Of a stretch of DNA of 33,575 nucleotides, positions 14,983 to 24,766 are shown piece by piece. The notes beneath the pieces are model-generated. The model was not told the DNA's origin, searched no databases, and worked only from the letters and a program-made list of their open reading frames with translations. A program made the position numbers and the translations under genes. Positions within the stretch are counted from its first letter, which is position 1. Each line of letters opens with the position of its first letter. The stretch comes from Anaerolineales bacterium (GTDB taxonomy: Bacteria; Chloroflexota; Anaerolineae; Anaerolineales; Villigracilaceae), in assembly GCA_020060235.1 (NCBI GenBank), contig JAGVAO010000210.1, positions 1 through 33,575 of the forward strand, in the 5' to 3' direction.

Positions 14983-17900
14983 ATGAAACTGCATCGTCGT
15001 CGTAAAAAGCTCCAATCGTTCTCGAAACAAGTCTGGCTGTTTGACAATCACCCCTTGCCGATTTGGGTTCATGATTTCAAATCGCTGGCTTTTCTGGCTG
15101 TAAACAGGGCGGCTATCAGTAAATATGGTTATACCCGCCAGGAATTTTCGAGAATGACCCTCCTCGACATCCAGGCGCCGGGAGAAATGCTGACGGTTGA
15201 AAAAGACAGCGCCAAAAAGGATTTATTTTTACAGCAGGTGGGCGAGTGGCGGCATTGCGCGAAAAACGGCGACATCTTCCCTGTTCAATTGTATTCCGGA
15301 CTGGTCAATTATGCTGGCAGGCAGGCCCTTCTTGTGATTGCCAGCGATACAAGCCGGGAGCAGAAAGCCCGCGATGAAGTTTTTTCGCTCTGGCAGCAGC
15401 ACCTGCAATTGCAGGAAATCATCAGGAACGGCCCGGCAATTGCGGTGCAGTGGGGGGCCGACCCTGGCCGGCCGGTCAACTTCATTTCCGAAAATATAGG
15501 TCAATTTGGCTATCGTCCCGCGCAATTTACCCGTGATGGACTGCTGTATACGGAGATTATTCACCCTGAAGACTTGCGGTATGTCCAGGACGTGATTCGC
15601 CGCCATACAAAAAAGGGCGGCTCCCAAGTTTTGTGCGAGTACCGCATCCTGACCGCCGACATGCAGGTGCGCTGGGTGGAAGAACGCACCTGGATACGCC
15701 GCGACCGGTCACAAGCGCCGGGTTACTCTGGCATTGTTCTGGATATTACCGAGCGCAAACGAGTGGAAGAAAGCCTGCATTACCAGGCGGCTTTGCTGGA
15801 CAATGTTTCAGACGCGATTATTTCCACCGATATGGCTTTTAATATTGTTAGTTGGAATCAGGCCGCCCGGGATATTTTCCAGTGGAGCGTAGACGAAGTC
15901 ATCGGGCAGCGCTGGAACAGCCTGGCAGAAACCGACTACCTCGGGCAGGAGGAGTCTGGTGTCCTGCGCCAATTTAATGCTGTTGGCTACTGGGGCGGAG
16001 TGGTTTCCCAAAAACGCAGGGATGGACAGTTTATTATTGTCGATACGCGGATTTCGATGGTCAAGGATACAAAAGGCCAGCCTGTTGGGGTTGTGATAGC
16101 CTGCCGCGACATCAGCGAGAAAGTAAAAATCGAGCAGGCCTTAAGCAACAGCGAAAAACAATACCGGGGTATTTTTGAACAGGCGGCGGTTGGCGTGTCC
16201 CGCACAAATATTAGCGGCAACTTCCTTGAAATCAATCAAAAATTTTGCCAGATTACCGGTTATTCACGTCAGGAATTGCTGAAGATGTCGTTTCGGGATA
16301 TTACCGACCCGGTAGATATCGAAACCAATGACCGTCTCCGCCAGGACTTAATCGACCGCAAGACAAGCAGCGTCCAGATGGAAAAGCGCTATGTCCGCAA
16401 AGACGGCACGCGAACCTGGGTGAATCTGACTCTTTCTTACATCGAATCTGGGCCGGGACTGGAGCCTTTCCTGCTTGCTATTACAGAAGATATCAATGTG
16501 CGCAAAAACCATGAGCGCGAGTTGCAGGCGCTTTATGAAGCCGGGCTGGCCCTAAGTTACCTGAAAACCCAACAGGCAATTGCCGAAAAAATCATCCAAA
16601 TCCTTAACATTCATCTGGATTGGCGCTATGCGGTGGTGTGGCTGCGCGAGAAGGGAACGGAAAACATTTCCATCCTGGCTTACAGTGTTCCGGGGCAGCC
16701 GGAAGACTTTGATGAAAAACGCAGGAAAAGCCAGCAAATGGTTCAAGACATGGATACCGGTCTGACCGGCTGGTCGATGCGTCGGCAAAGAACCATCCGC
16801 TGTGGGGATGTCAGCGCCGACCCGCATTATGTAAATGTCAATGAAGAAGTCCGTTCGGGGTTGTATGTTCCCATGATGTCTGCCGGGCAGGCGATAGGGT
16901 GTATTGCGGTCGAAAATGATGAACTGGATGGCTTTAGCGAACACGACCAGCGATTATTGGAAACCCTGGCAAACCAGGCGACCATCGCTTTCGAAAACGC
17001 AAATCTGCTCATTGCCGAACAAGGACGCGCCAACCAGATGCAGGCGGTTGTGCAGGCCAGCCAGGCCATTTCAGGCACCCTCGATTTGCCCAACCTCCTG
17101 CAAACAATCCTGGAGACAGCCCAAAAGGCCATTCCGGCTACTGAAAAAGGCACCATTTTCCTTAAGTTGGAGGAGGATGGCTTGCTGCATGTCAGCGGCT
17201 CGATAGGGTACCTCGACCCGGCTTTCCTGAACGCGTCTTTTTCAGACCAGGCTGGCTATGCCGCAGGTGTTTTTCGCGAGAAAAAAGGCCTGATGATAAG
17301 CGATGTGATGGAACACCCCGATAAAAAATATTTTTCCAGGTTTCCTGAAGCGGCGCAAATTCGCAGTGCCATCAGTGCCCCTTTAATGGTCAAGGGCGAG
17401 CCGATTGGCGTCATCTCACTCGATAATTGCACCAGCCCCTCGGCGTTTACCGAGAATGATTTGCAACTTCTCTCCACGTTTGCGGCCTCGGCGGCCATCA
17501 GCATCGAAAACGCGCGTTTGTTCGAGCAAACCCAGGTGCGGCTCAGGCATATTTCCGCGCTGCGCTCGATAGACAATGCGATTAATGCCAGCAGCGATAT
17601 TTCCACCATTCTCAACATCATTATCGAACAGGCCCGCAACCAGTTGGGGGTCGATGCCGCCTGTGTCTTGTCTTTCAACCCGACAACCCTCAACCTCGAA
17701 CACCAGGCCAGCGCAGGATTTTACGCCCAACATATCCGGCAGTCGCGTTTTCGCATGGGTGAGGGCCTATCCGCCAGGGCCGTGCTCGAGCGCAAAACCT
17801 TCTTGATTACCGACCTGGACAAGCACGAGAAAATCTCCTCGCGTGAGAGCCTTTTGCTGCAAGACGGTTTTGTGACTTACGCCTGTGCGCCGATGCTTGC

Positions 17901-18630
17901 CAAGGGCGAAATCAAGGGCCTTTTGGAAGTCTTTCACCGCAGCCCGCTCAAGCCTGACGCAGAATGGCTCTCTTTCCTTGAAATGCTTGGCGGGCAGACG
18001 GCCATCGCAATCGAAAACACCCAACTCTACCAAAACCTGCAACGTTCCAACATGGAACTGACCATCGCTTACGACGTCACCATCGAAGGTTGGGCGCAGG
18101 CCCTCGAATTGCGTGACCAGGAAACCGAAGGTCACAGCCGCCGCGTGACCGAACTGACCCTGAAACTGGCCCGCGAACTGGGGCTGCGCGGCGAAGCCCT
18201 GGCGCATATCCGGCGCGGGGCATTGTTGCACGACATCGGCAAGATGGGAGTTCCTGATTCCATCCTGCACAAGCCCGGCCCGCTCAGCCCCGAAGAATGG
18301 GACATCATGCGCAAGCACCCCGTCAGGGCCTACGAATTGCTTTCACAAATACCTTATCTGCAACATGGCCTTGAAATCCCCTATTGCCACCACGAACGCT
18401 GGGACGGTTCCGGCTATCCGCGCGGCTTGCGCGGCGAACAAATCCCCATTTCAGCCCGCATTTTTGCGGTTATCGATGTTTTCGATGCCCTGGCAAGCGA
18501 CCGCCCCTACCGCGCCGCGCTCGAAAGGCCCGAGGTCTTGGACTATATTCGCAAAAACTCCGGCACGCATTTTGACCCCAGGGTGGTCGAAGTCTTCCTG
18601 AAAATTATCGAAGACGAGCATTTCGATTAG
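14983..18630 (+). CDS. Multi-PAS, multi-GAF, HD-GYP domain protein (putative c-di-GMP phosphodiesterase)
   Basis: Several PAS/PAC-like blocks, GAF blocks, and HD-GYP motifs ALLHDIGKMGVPDSILHKPGPL and HHERWDGSGYPRGLRGEQIP. A TTG at 14980 is an alternative start. Confidence 0.9.
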   Translation: MKLHRRRKKLQSFSKQVWLFDNHPLPIWVHDFKSLAFLAVNRAAISKYGYTRQEFSRMTLLDIQAPGEMLTVEKDSAKKDLFLQQVGEWRHCAKNGDIFPVQLYSGLVNYAGRQALLVIASDTSREQKARDEVFSLWQQHLQLQEIIRNGPAIAVQWGADPGRPVNFISENIGQFGYRPAQFTRDGLLYTEIIHPEDLRYVQDVIRRHTKKGGSQVLCEYRILTADMQVRWVEERTWIRRDRSQAPGYSGIVLDITERKRVEESLHYQAALLDNVSDAIISTDMAFNIVSWNQAARDIFQWSVDEVIGQRWNSLAETDYLGQEESGVLRQFNAVGYWGGVVSQKRRDGQFIIVDTRISMVKDTKGQPVGVVIACRDISEKVKIEQALSNSEKQYRGIFEQAAVGVSRTNISGNFLEINQKFCQITGYSRQELLKMSFRDITDPVDIETNDRLRQDLIDRKTSSVQMEKRYVRKDGTRTWVNLTLSYIESGPGLEPFLLAITEDINVRKNHERELQALYEAGLALSYLKTQQAIAEKIIQILNIHLDWRYAVVWLREKGTENISILAYSVPGQPEDFDEKRRKSQQMVQDMDTGLTGWSMRRQRTIRCGDVSADPHYVNVNEEVRSGLYVPMMSAGQAIGCIAVENDELDGFSEHDQRLLETLANQATIAFENANLLIAEQGRANQMQAVVQASQAISGTLDLPNLLQTILETAQKAIPATEKGTIFLKLEEDGLLHVSGSIGYLDPAFLNASFSDQAGYAAGVFREKKGLMISDVMEHPDKKYFSRFPEAAQIRSAISAPLMVKGEPIGVISLDNCTSPSAFTENDLQLLSTFAASAAISIENARLFEQTQVRLRHISALRSIDNAINASSDISTILNIIIEQARNQLGVDAACVLSFNPTTLNLEHQASAGFYAQHIRQSRFRMGEGLSARAVLERKTFLITDLDKHEKISSRESLLLQDGFVTYACAPMLAKGEIKGLLEVFHRSPLKPDAEWLSFLEMLGGQTAIAIENTQLYQNLQRSNMELTIAYDVTIEGWAQALELRDQETEGHSRRVTELTLKLARELGLRGEALAHIRRGALLHDIGKMGVPDSILHKPGPLSPEEWDIMRKHPVRAYELLSQIPYLQHGLEIPYCHHERWDGSGYPRGLRGEQIPISARIFAVIDVFDALASDRPYRAALERPEVLDYIRKNSGTHFDPRVVEVFLKIIEDEHFD

Positions 18631-18638
18631 CGCGGCGA

Positions 18639-19121
18639 TTAATCCGTTTGGCGGCCCTCACGAATGGCGGCAATGTGTTCAACAATGTGCGCCAGTCCGC
18701 GTTCGGCCCAGGTTTGCATGGCAAACTCGCCGTAGACTTCGTGGCGGGTCAGGCGGGCCCAGGCTTCCGGTGGCAATTCTGAAAGCCAGCCAACCAGTTC
18801 ATCGACGCTTTCCCTGAATTCGTTAAGGATTTTATCGAGCGGCTCGGCGGGGTCATAGTGGGCCGCAATCCAGGCATCGCCGTCAAAGTTCTCGAAAACG
18901 GGATGTTCCTCAGTCACTGCCCGGCGCAGGCGCAGGCCGTAGACGTGTTTATCCACATCGCGGACATGGGCGGCGATTTGGTGGGCGTTCCACCCGTCGC
19001 TTGAGAGCGGGGCAAACGGGTCTGGCACCTCCCTGAAGAGGGCGCAAAACTCTTGCGCGGCAGACAGGATGCGTTGCTGCAACCGGGAGCGATATTCGTA
19101 CAATTCCTTGTGTTCAGCCAT
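18639..19121 (-). CDS. DinB-like / maleylpyruvate isomerase-type N-terminal family protein
   Basis: SSDGWNAHQIAAHVRDVDKHVYGLRL and HEVYGEFAMQTWAERGLAHIVEHIAAIREG, a DinB four-helix pattern. Confidence 0.65.
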   Translation of the reverse strand: MAEHKELYEYRSRLQQRILSAAQEFCALFREVPDPFAPLSSDGWNAHQIAAHVRDVDKHVYGLRLRRAVTEEHPVFENFDGDAWIAAHYDPAEPLDKILNEFRESVDELVGWLSELPPEAWARLTRHEVYGEFAMQTWAERGLAHIVEHIAAIREGRQTD

Positions 19122-19124
19122 GCG

Positions 19125-19805
19125 TCACCTCTCGCAAACCTTCAATAGCGAACCGCTGGGGATTCCCGGCCCGTCGAGCAGGGTCAGGATGGCCTGTTCA
19201 GCGGATGAAAAAACCGGGTCAGGCTGGCAGAGTTCGTCCAGCCCGCAGGCCAGCCCATAGATGCGGATGTTGTGGGCCGCCAGTTCCGGGGCCGCCTGGC
19301 GCGTCAGCCCGGCGACGGCCAACCGGCTGGCGAGATAGGCAGGCGGCAGGTTTTTTGGGGAATTTTGCAAATCGCCCAGCAAGTTAATAATCACCCCCCC
19401 GCCCTGTTCGCGCATCACGCGCCCAACCGCCTGCATGGACAGGAAGGCGCCGATGGTGTTGACTTCAAAAACGCGGTGCAGGTCCCACTCGTCCATATCC
19501 AGCAGGCCGGCCGGGTGCTGGACGTTGGCATTGTTAATCAGGACATCGATGCGGCCAAAGTCGTCCTGCGCCTGGTTTACCAGGGCCTGGACGGCTACTT
19601 TTTTGGCGACATCGTGCAGGTAGGCGCGCGCTTTTCCGCGTCCGCTGGTGGAAACCTGGCGGATGACCTCGTCCACGTTCAGCGGGGAGAGGTCGTTGGC
19701 GGCGATGGTAGCGCCCCTCGCAGCAAGGGACAGGCACAGGCTGCGTCCGCTCCCGCGTCCCGCGCCGGTGATGAGGAATACTTTCTCGTTCAGGTCAGGC
19801 ATCAT
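19125..19805 (-). CDS. SDR family oxidoreductase
   Basis: KVFLITGAGRGSGRSLCLSLAARGA; DVLINNANVQ. The usual YxxxK appears as AYLASRLAV (R in place of K), so catalytic activity is uncertain. Confidence 0.82.
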   Translation of the reverse strand: MMPDLNEKVFLITGAGRGSGRSLCLSLAARGATIAANDLSPLNVDEVIRQVSTSGRGKARAYLHDVAKKVAVQALVNQAQDDFGRIDVLINNANVQHPAGLLDMDEWDLHRVFEVNTIGAFLSMQAVGRVMREQGGGVIINLLGDLQNSPKNLPPAYLASRLAVAGLTRQAAPELAAHNIRIYGLACGLDELCQPDPVFSSAEQAILTLLDGPGIPSGSLLKVCER

Positions 19806-20506
19806 GGCTCCAGGCAGGTCGGGACTTTATCCCGGTTTTGATTGGCGTTCAAACGCAATCCCAAATAGGGGGAAGGGTCGAGTGTGTTTTCGATTTCCAG
19901 TTCGTTCAGGTAGCGGCCAAAGCCATCATCCCTGACCACCGAGAAATGCAGGTGAACCCCCACCGGGCTGCCCGGCGTGCCCGAAAAATTGCCCTGGTAG
20001 CCGAGCAGGGTTCCGGCTTCGACGAAAACTTCCCGCGTACCGGGCGGGAAATCGGCGGCGATGGTCGGGTTGCCGCTGGAGTCAGCCATGTGGGTGTAAT
20101 ACGTCCAGATTTGCTGGCCGGGGTTGAGCGGGTCGCTGGGAATGCGAATGATGACCGATGACTTCCAGTCGGCCAGGCGGGTCAGGTAGCCGGGGTAGGC
20201 TGCGTAAACCGGGGTGACGCCCACTTTTGTCCCGGCGAAGATGTCAATGCCCGCGTGGCGGTGGCCGGGGCGGAATGAATCGTCCCAGATAAAGCCGACC
20301 AGGCCGTCGGTCGGGAAGGTGAAGGGCGCGTCGTTGCAGCGCACCCCGGCTTTCATCATCAGGCTGGTCTGCGAAGCCGGGTTGGTCAGGAACGCCCAAA
20401 CGGCCTGGTTGCGTTCACCGCCGGAGCGCAGGCTGCGGTAAAGGTAAAATCCGCTGCCTGCCAGCGCGCCGACAATGAGGACAATAATAAGTTTTCGTAT
20501 TTGCAT
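19802..20506 (-). CDS. M23-family (LytM-like) metallopeptidase with N-terminal TM anchor
   Basis: MQIRKLIIVLIVGALAGSGFYLY anchor; HRHAGIDIFAGTKVGVTPVYA and GVHLHFSV motifs. ATG at 20506 preferred over 20833, whose extension runs antisense through the kinase gene. Confidence 0.82.
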   Translation of the reverse strand: MQIRKLIIVLIVGALAGSGFYLYRSLRSGGERNQAVWAFLTNPASQTSLMMKAGVRCNDAPFTFPTDGLVGFIWDDSFRPGHRHAGIDIFAGTKVGVTPVYAAYPGYLTRLADWKSSVIIRIPSDPLNPGQQIWTYYTHMADSSGNPTIAADFPPGTREVFVEAGTLLGYQGNFSGTPGSPVGVHLHFSVVRDDGFGRYLNELEIENTLDPSPYLGLRLNANQNRDKVPTCLEP

Positions 20507-20562
20507 GGGGCCGATTATACCTGCCGGGCGGGGATGTGATTTCCCGGCAGGGGGCGCTAATC

Positions 20563-23500
20563 CTAACTGCCGAGTGGCAGGCGGATGAAGAAGGTGCTGC
20601 CGGGGCAGGTGCTTTCGTCGTAGCCGGGGCTTTCGACCCAGATGCGCCCGTTGTGGGCTTTGATGATGCCCGCCGCGATTGCCAGCCCGAGGCCTGGCCC
20701 GCCGCCTTTGAAGGATGTGCGGCCCGAGGAATGCAGTTCCACCTTGCCCAACTGGTACAGCTTCTCGAAGACGATTTTGTGGTTGGCCGGGTCGATTCCG
20801 ATGCCGGTATCCTGCACGCTGATTTCGGCGCACTCGCCCAGACGCTCGTCGGCAATTTGCCGGGCACTGACGGTTATCGCGCCGCCGTCGGGAGTGAACT
20901 TGATGGCGTTGACAATTACATTGTCCAGCGCTTTTTGAAGCAGTTGTGAATCGGCCATCAGGTAGGGGATGGAATGCAGGCTTTCTTCAAGCGTGAGGGT
21001 GATGTTGCGGGTTTGCAGGTCGGCGGTGTAATCGTTCTGGATTTGGGTCAGGATTGGGTTGACCGAGATTTTTTCGAAATGCGGCTGGAGGGTTTGCGAG
21101 TCGAGTTTGACCACGTCCAACATGCTGTTGACGATTTGATGCAGGCGGTCTGTGCCTTTGATGACCCCGTCCACCGCCTGGACGAGCATTTCCTGTTCCT
21201 GAATGGCCGGCACGCCGCGCAGCATGGTCAGGTAGCCTTTCATGACGGTCAGCGGGGTACGCAACTCATGCGCCGCAACCTGGATGAAGGAGGTTTTGTT
21301 CTTGTCCAGTTTTTCCAACTGGCTGTAGGCAATGTTAAGTTCCTCGACACGCTGCGAAACCATGCGTTCCATCAACTCGTTGAACTTGTTGAGTTCGTCG
21401 TACAGGCGCGCATTTTCGAGCGCGATGGCGGCCTGCATACCGAAGGTGGTTGCCAGCAGCAAATCATCCTGGCTGAACGCGCCGATTTCCTCGCGGGTCA
21501 GCGATAACATGCCAATCACTTTGTTCTTTGAAAACAGCGGCACGCCCATCCAGGAGTGGTGCAGGGGCAGCCATGCCACCTGCTGCCAGCCCGGCTCCTG
21601 GCTGACGTCTTCAATCAGCAGGGCTTCGCCGGTTTCGGCTATTTTCTCGTAAACGCCGCCTTTGTTGATTTCGATTTGCAGGCTGTCCACTTCGGGGATG
21701 TCGGGGAAACCATAGTGGGCCATAAAGTGTGTGACGCCGCCGGGTTGTTCGAGCAACAGGGCGCCGCGTCCATAGGGCAGGATGTGGGTCAGTTGTTCGA
21801 GCACCTGCTGGGGGACTTCCTCGACCTTGAGCAGGGTCGAAAGCATACGGGATGATTTCGCCAGGGCCTCGGCCTGCTGTCGGCGGGTCTGTTCCGTGCC
21901 GTACAGGCGCGCCAGTTCGTTGGCGGTTTGTTCGGCGACATCTTTGGCAATCGCCAGTTCACCGGCGCGCTGTTTCGACTCTTCGAGCAGGCGCTCGACT
22001 TCCTTTTGGGCCTGTTCGCGTTGTTCGCCGAGCATGGTGCGCAGCAGCGCGCTCGAAATCAGGTTGCGCACACGGGCATAAACTTCCCAGTCTGAGGGGC
22101 CCATTTCCATCCAGACGAACCCGAAGCGGTTCTTTGCCAGTGAAAGGGGCATGACCACCGCTGTATAACGGCGGTCTTTGGGCGTCAATTCGGTGATGAG
22201 TTTGCCGGTTGGCAGGGATTCCTGCTTTTGCGGCATTGTCAGACCGGCCTCGTCGTATTTCATCAGCAGGTTGTAACTCTTCGAGGGCGGCAGGGCAACC
22301 GGTTCAGGCCGGGCCGAATCGTGATACAGCAGCATGTAAAAGTGGTCAATGCCCATGCGCGGGAAATTTTCCTGCACGGCATTGCCAATCTGACCCATGC
22401 TCATGGCAGGAGCCATCGAAAAACTGAAGCCTTGCAGGACTTCTTCCTGTTGCTCGAGTTGCAGTCGGTGGAATGCCTGGGCGCGCTGCGAAAGTTCGCC
22501 GACCAACATGCGCGCCTGCTGGAAAAGGTTTTCGGCCAGCAGCATGGCTTTCTTGTCATTAATACCGGCCAGGATGTGGCGGCGCAGCACCGAGATGACG
22601 TTGTGCCAGGAGGTGGCTTCCTCGTCTGCTTCTTGCAGGATTTGAACCAGCGATTGGATGGTGCGGAGGAAGGATTCGCCGCTGCCGTCTTCTTCGCGCA
22701 GGGAGGCCAGGAGCGCGTCCCAGGCCTGGCCGCAGAGTTGCTTGTATTGCCTGGCGATGGGCGCATTTTCGGCAATTCGCCCGGCTGTCATCAGGGCGCG
22801 GGTGGCTGCGTCGCGCTTGTCTTCGAGGTGGCCGGTCTGGGCGACTTCCTGCTGGCTGACTGCGGCCTGAACCACGCTTTCGGGCAGGCATCCGCAAGAC
22901 CAGCGCACGACCAGTTCCGTCGGGATGCTGACCTGCTCCGGCGGCGAATCGCCTTGCATTAACGCGACCAGCGTCTCGACTGCCTTTGTGCCCATGTCGA
23001 AAAACGATTGGTGAACGGTTGTCAGCGGAACGCCCAGCGACTGGGCCTCGCGCACATCGTCGAAACCGGTCACGGCTATATCGGCGGGAACCCGGATTCC
23101 GCGCTGCTGCAAGGCTTCCATGGCGCCAAAGGCCATGCGGTCGTTGGCGGCGACTATCGCGTCGGGCTTAAGTTTGCGCTCGTCGAGCAGGACGCGCACG
23201 GCATTGCGCCCGGCCTGCACCGAGAAGTCACCGTCTACACTGAGTTTGGGGTCAACCTTAATATTGTGGGCTTTGAGTTCTTCGCTGTAAGCGTGAAAAC
23301 GCTGGTCTGAATCGACCTGGTCTTTGATGCCGCGAATGAAGGCCAGCTTTTTACAGCCGTGTGTTTCAACCAGGTGGCGCACCAGGGCGCGCATCCCGCC
23401 GATGTTGTCGGCCAGCAGGTTGGTGGCGTTTTCGATTTCGATGGCGTTAACGACGACCGGCAGGCTGGCGTAGTGTTCGTAAAAGGCTTTCAAGTCTTTG

Positions 23501-23769
23501 GCTTTAACACCATGCGCAATGTCGGCGGCCATAATCAGGCCGTCGATACGGCCCGGTTTTGCCAGGTCGTACAGGCCATAGGAGGCTGTAAATTCCCCCG
23601 GGGTAATCAGCGCGGAGGGCTGCCCGCCGACAAAAATGACCAGATTCAGGTCATGCGCCTGGGCGGCCTGCGAGATGCCATTCATAAAATCCTGGCCCCA
23701 TACCCGGCCTACATGGGCGGTGAAAACCCCGATTGTTTTGCGAGCGCTTGCCTTGCCTGTTTTCTTCAT
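20563..23769 (-). CDS. Hybrid protein: LacI/PBP-type ligand-binding domain, GAF domain, HisKA and HATPase histidine kinase
   Basis: N-terminal TIGVFTAHVGRVWGQDFMNGISQAAQ...AFGAMEALQQRGIRVPADIAVTGFDDVREAQSLGVPLTTV (LacI effector-binding); GAF; HELRTPLTVMKGYLTML (H box); NAIKFTPDGG, DTGIGIDP, GPGLGLAIAAGIIKAHNGRIWVES (N/G boxes). Confidence 0.9.
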   Translation of the reverse strand: MKKTGKASARKTIGVFTAHVGRVWGQDFMNGISQAAQAHDLNLVIFVGGQPSALITPGEFTASYGLYDLAKPGRIDGLIMAADIAHGVKAKDLKAFYEHYASLPVVVNAIEIENATNLLADNIGGMRALVRHLVETHGCKKLAFIRGIKDQVDSDQRFHAYSEELKAHNIKVDPKLSVDGDFSVQAGRNAVRVLLDERKLKPDAIVAANDRMAFGAMEALQQRGIRVPADIAVTGFDDVREAQSLGVPLTTVHQSFFDMGTKAVETLVALMQGDSPPEQVSIPTELVVRWSCGCLPESVVQAAVSQQEVAQTGHLEDKRDAATRALMTAGRIAENAPIARQYKQLCGQAWDALLASLREEDGSGESFLRTIQSLVQILQEADEEATSWHNVISVLRRHILAGINDKKAMLLAENLFQQARMLVGELSQRAQAFHRLQLEQQEEVLQGFSFSMAPAMSMGQIGNAVQENFPRMGIDHFYMLLYHDSARPEPVALPPSKSYNLLMKYDEAGLTMPQKQESLPTGKLITELTPKDRRYTAVVMPLSLAKNRFGFVWMEMGPSDWEVYARVRNLISSALLRTMLGEQREQAQKEVERLLEESKQRAGELAIAKDVAEQTANELARLYGTEQTRRQQAEALAKSSRMLSTLLKVEEVPQQVLEQLTHILPYGRGALLLEQPGGVTHFMAHYGFPDIPEVDSLQIEINKGGVYEKIAETGEALLIEDVSQEPGWQQVAWLPLHHSWMGVPLFSKNKVIGMLSLTREEIGAFSQDDLLLATTFGMQAAIALENARLYDELNKFNELMERMVSQRVEELNIAYSQLEKLDKNKTSFIQVAAHELRTPLTVMKGYLTMLRGVPAIQEQEMLVQAVDGVIKGTDRLHQIVNSMLDVVKLDSQTLQPHFEKISVNPILTQIQNDYTADLQTRNITLTLEESLHSIPYLMADSQLLQKALDNVIVNAIKFTPDGGAITVSARQIADERLGECAEISVQDTGIGIDPANHKIVFEKLYQLGKVELHSSGRTSFKGGGPGLGLAIAAGIIKAHNGRIWVESPGYDESTCPGSTFFIRLPLGS

Positions 23770-23851
23770 GCGGCCCTTTGCTCCATTGCGATGACCTGAT
23801 TATATACCACCTTGCCCGGCAAGGAATAGAAATATCATTGAAATTATCGCA

Positions 23852-24763
23852 TTAGCGGCGTTTTTTCTTGTCGAGTTTGAAGCCGAAGCGGCGCAGGTAT
23901 TCTTCGTTGTTGCGCCAGTCTTTGAGCACTTTGACACGCAACTCGGTGTGGACCTTGCGCCCGCTCATGGCTTCGATTTCCTTGCGGGCATGGATGCCGA
24001 TTTTTTTGAGCATTTGTCCGCCTTCGCCGATGACGATACCTTTTTGCGAATCGCGCTCGACGAACAGGGTGGCGGCGATGTAAGCCCCGGCATCGCCGCG
24101 CTCGGTGAACTCGTCGATGCGGACGTGGACGCCGTGCGGAATTTCCTCGCGCAGGTGGGCCAGGCAGGCCTCGCGGATGAGTTCGGCGGCGATGTCGCGC
24201 TCGTAGTAGTCGGTGACCTGGTCGGGATCGTAGTCGGGATCGCGTTCGGGAAGGTGGGCGGTCAGGGCCTCGAGCAGCGAATCCAGCCCCAGGGCTTGGA
24301 GCGCGGAAACGGGGTGGACGGAGGCGTCAGGAACGAGGTCGGCATACGGGGCGGTTTTGGCGGATAACGCTTCGGGTTGCACCAGGTCGAGTTTGTTGGC
24401 GGCCAGGACGAGGGGAGCGCGCCGCTTGAGTTGCGCCAGGTAGGCGGCGATGCGCCTGTCGTCCTCGGTCGGCGCTTCGGAGACATCCACCATCCATAAA
24501 ATCGCATCGACATGTTCGAGGGCGCTTTCGGCCTGCTGGTTGAGAATTTCGCCCAGTTTGTGGCGCGGCTGGTGAATGCCGGGGGTGTCGATGAAGGCAA
24601 TCTGGATTTCGCCGCGGGTGAGGATGCCGAGCTGCTGGCGGCGTGTGGTCTGGGCTTTGGGTGAGACGGCGGCCACTTTTTGGCCGAGCAGGGCGTTGAC
24701 GAGGGTCGATTTGCCGACGTTGGGGCGGCCAATGACCGCAATATAACCGGATTTCATTTGCAT
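23852..24763 (-). CDS. era: GTPase Era
   Basis: GRPNVGKSTLVNALLGQKVAAVSPKAQTTR; DTPGIHQPRHKLGEILNQ; C-terminal KH region GEGGQMLKKIGIHARKEIE. Confidence 0.95.
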   Translation of the reverse strand: MQMKSGYIAVIGRPNVGKSTLVNALLGQKVAAVSPKAQTTRRQQLGILTRGEIQIAFIDTPGIHQPRHKLGEILNQQAESALEHVDAILWMVDVSEAPTEDDRRIAAYLAQLKRRAPLVLAANKLDLVQPEALSAKTAPYADLVPDASVHPVSALQALGLDSLLEALTAHLPERDPDYDPDQVTDYYERDIAAELIREACLAHLREEIPHGVHVRIDEFTERGDAGAYIAATLFVERDSQKGIVIGEGGQMLKKIGIHARKEIEAMSGRKVHTELRVKVLKDWRNNEEYLRRFGFKLDKKKRR

Positions 24764-24766
24764 CTC

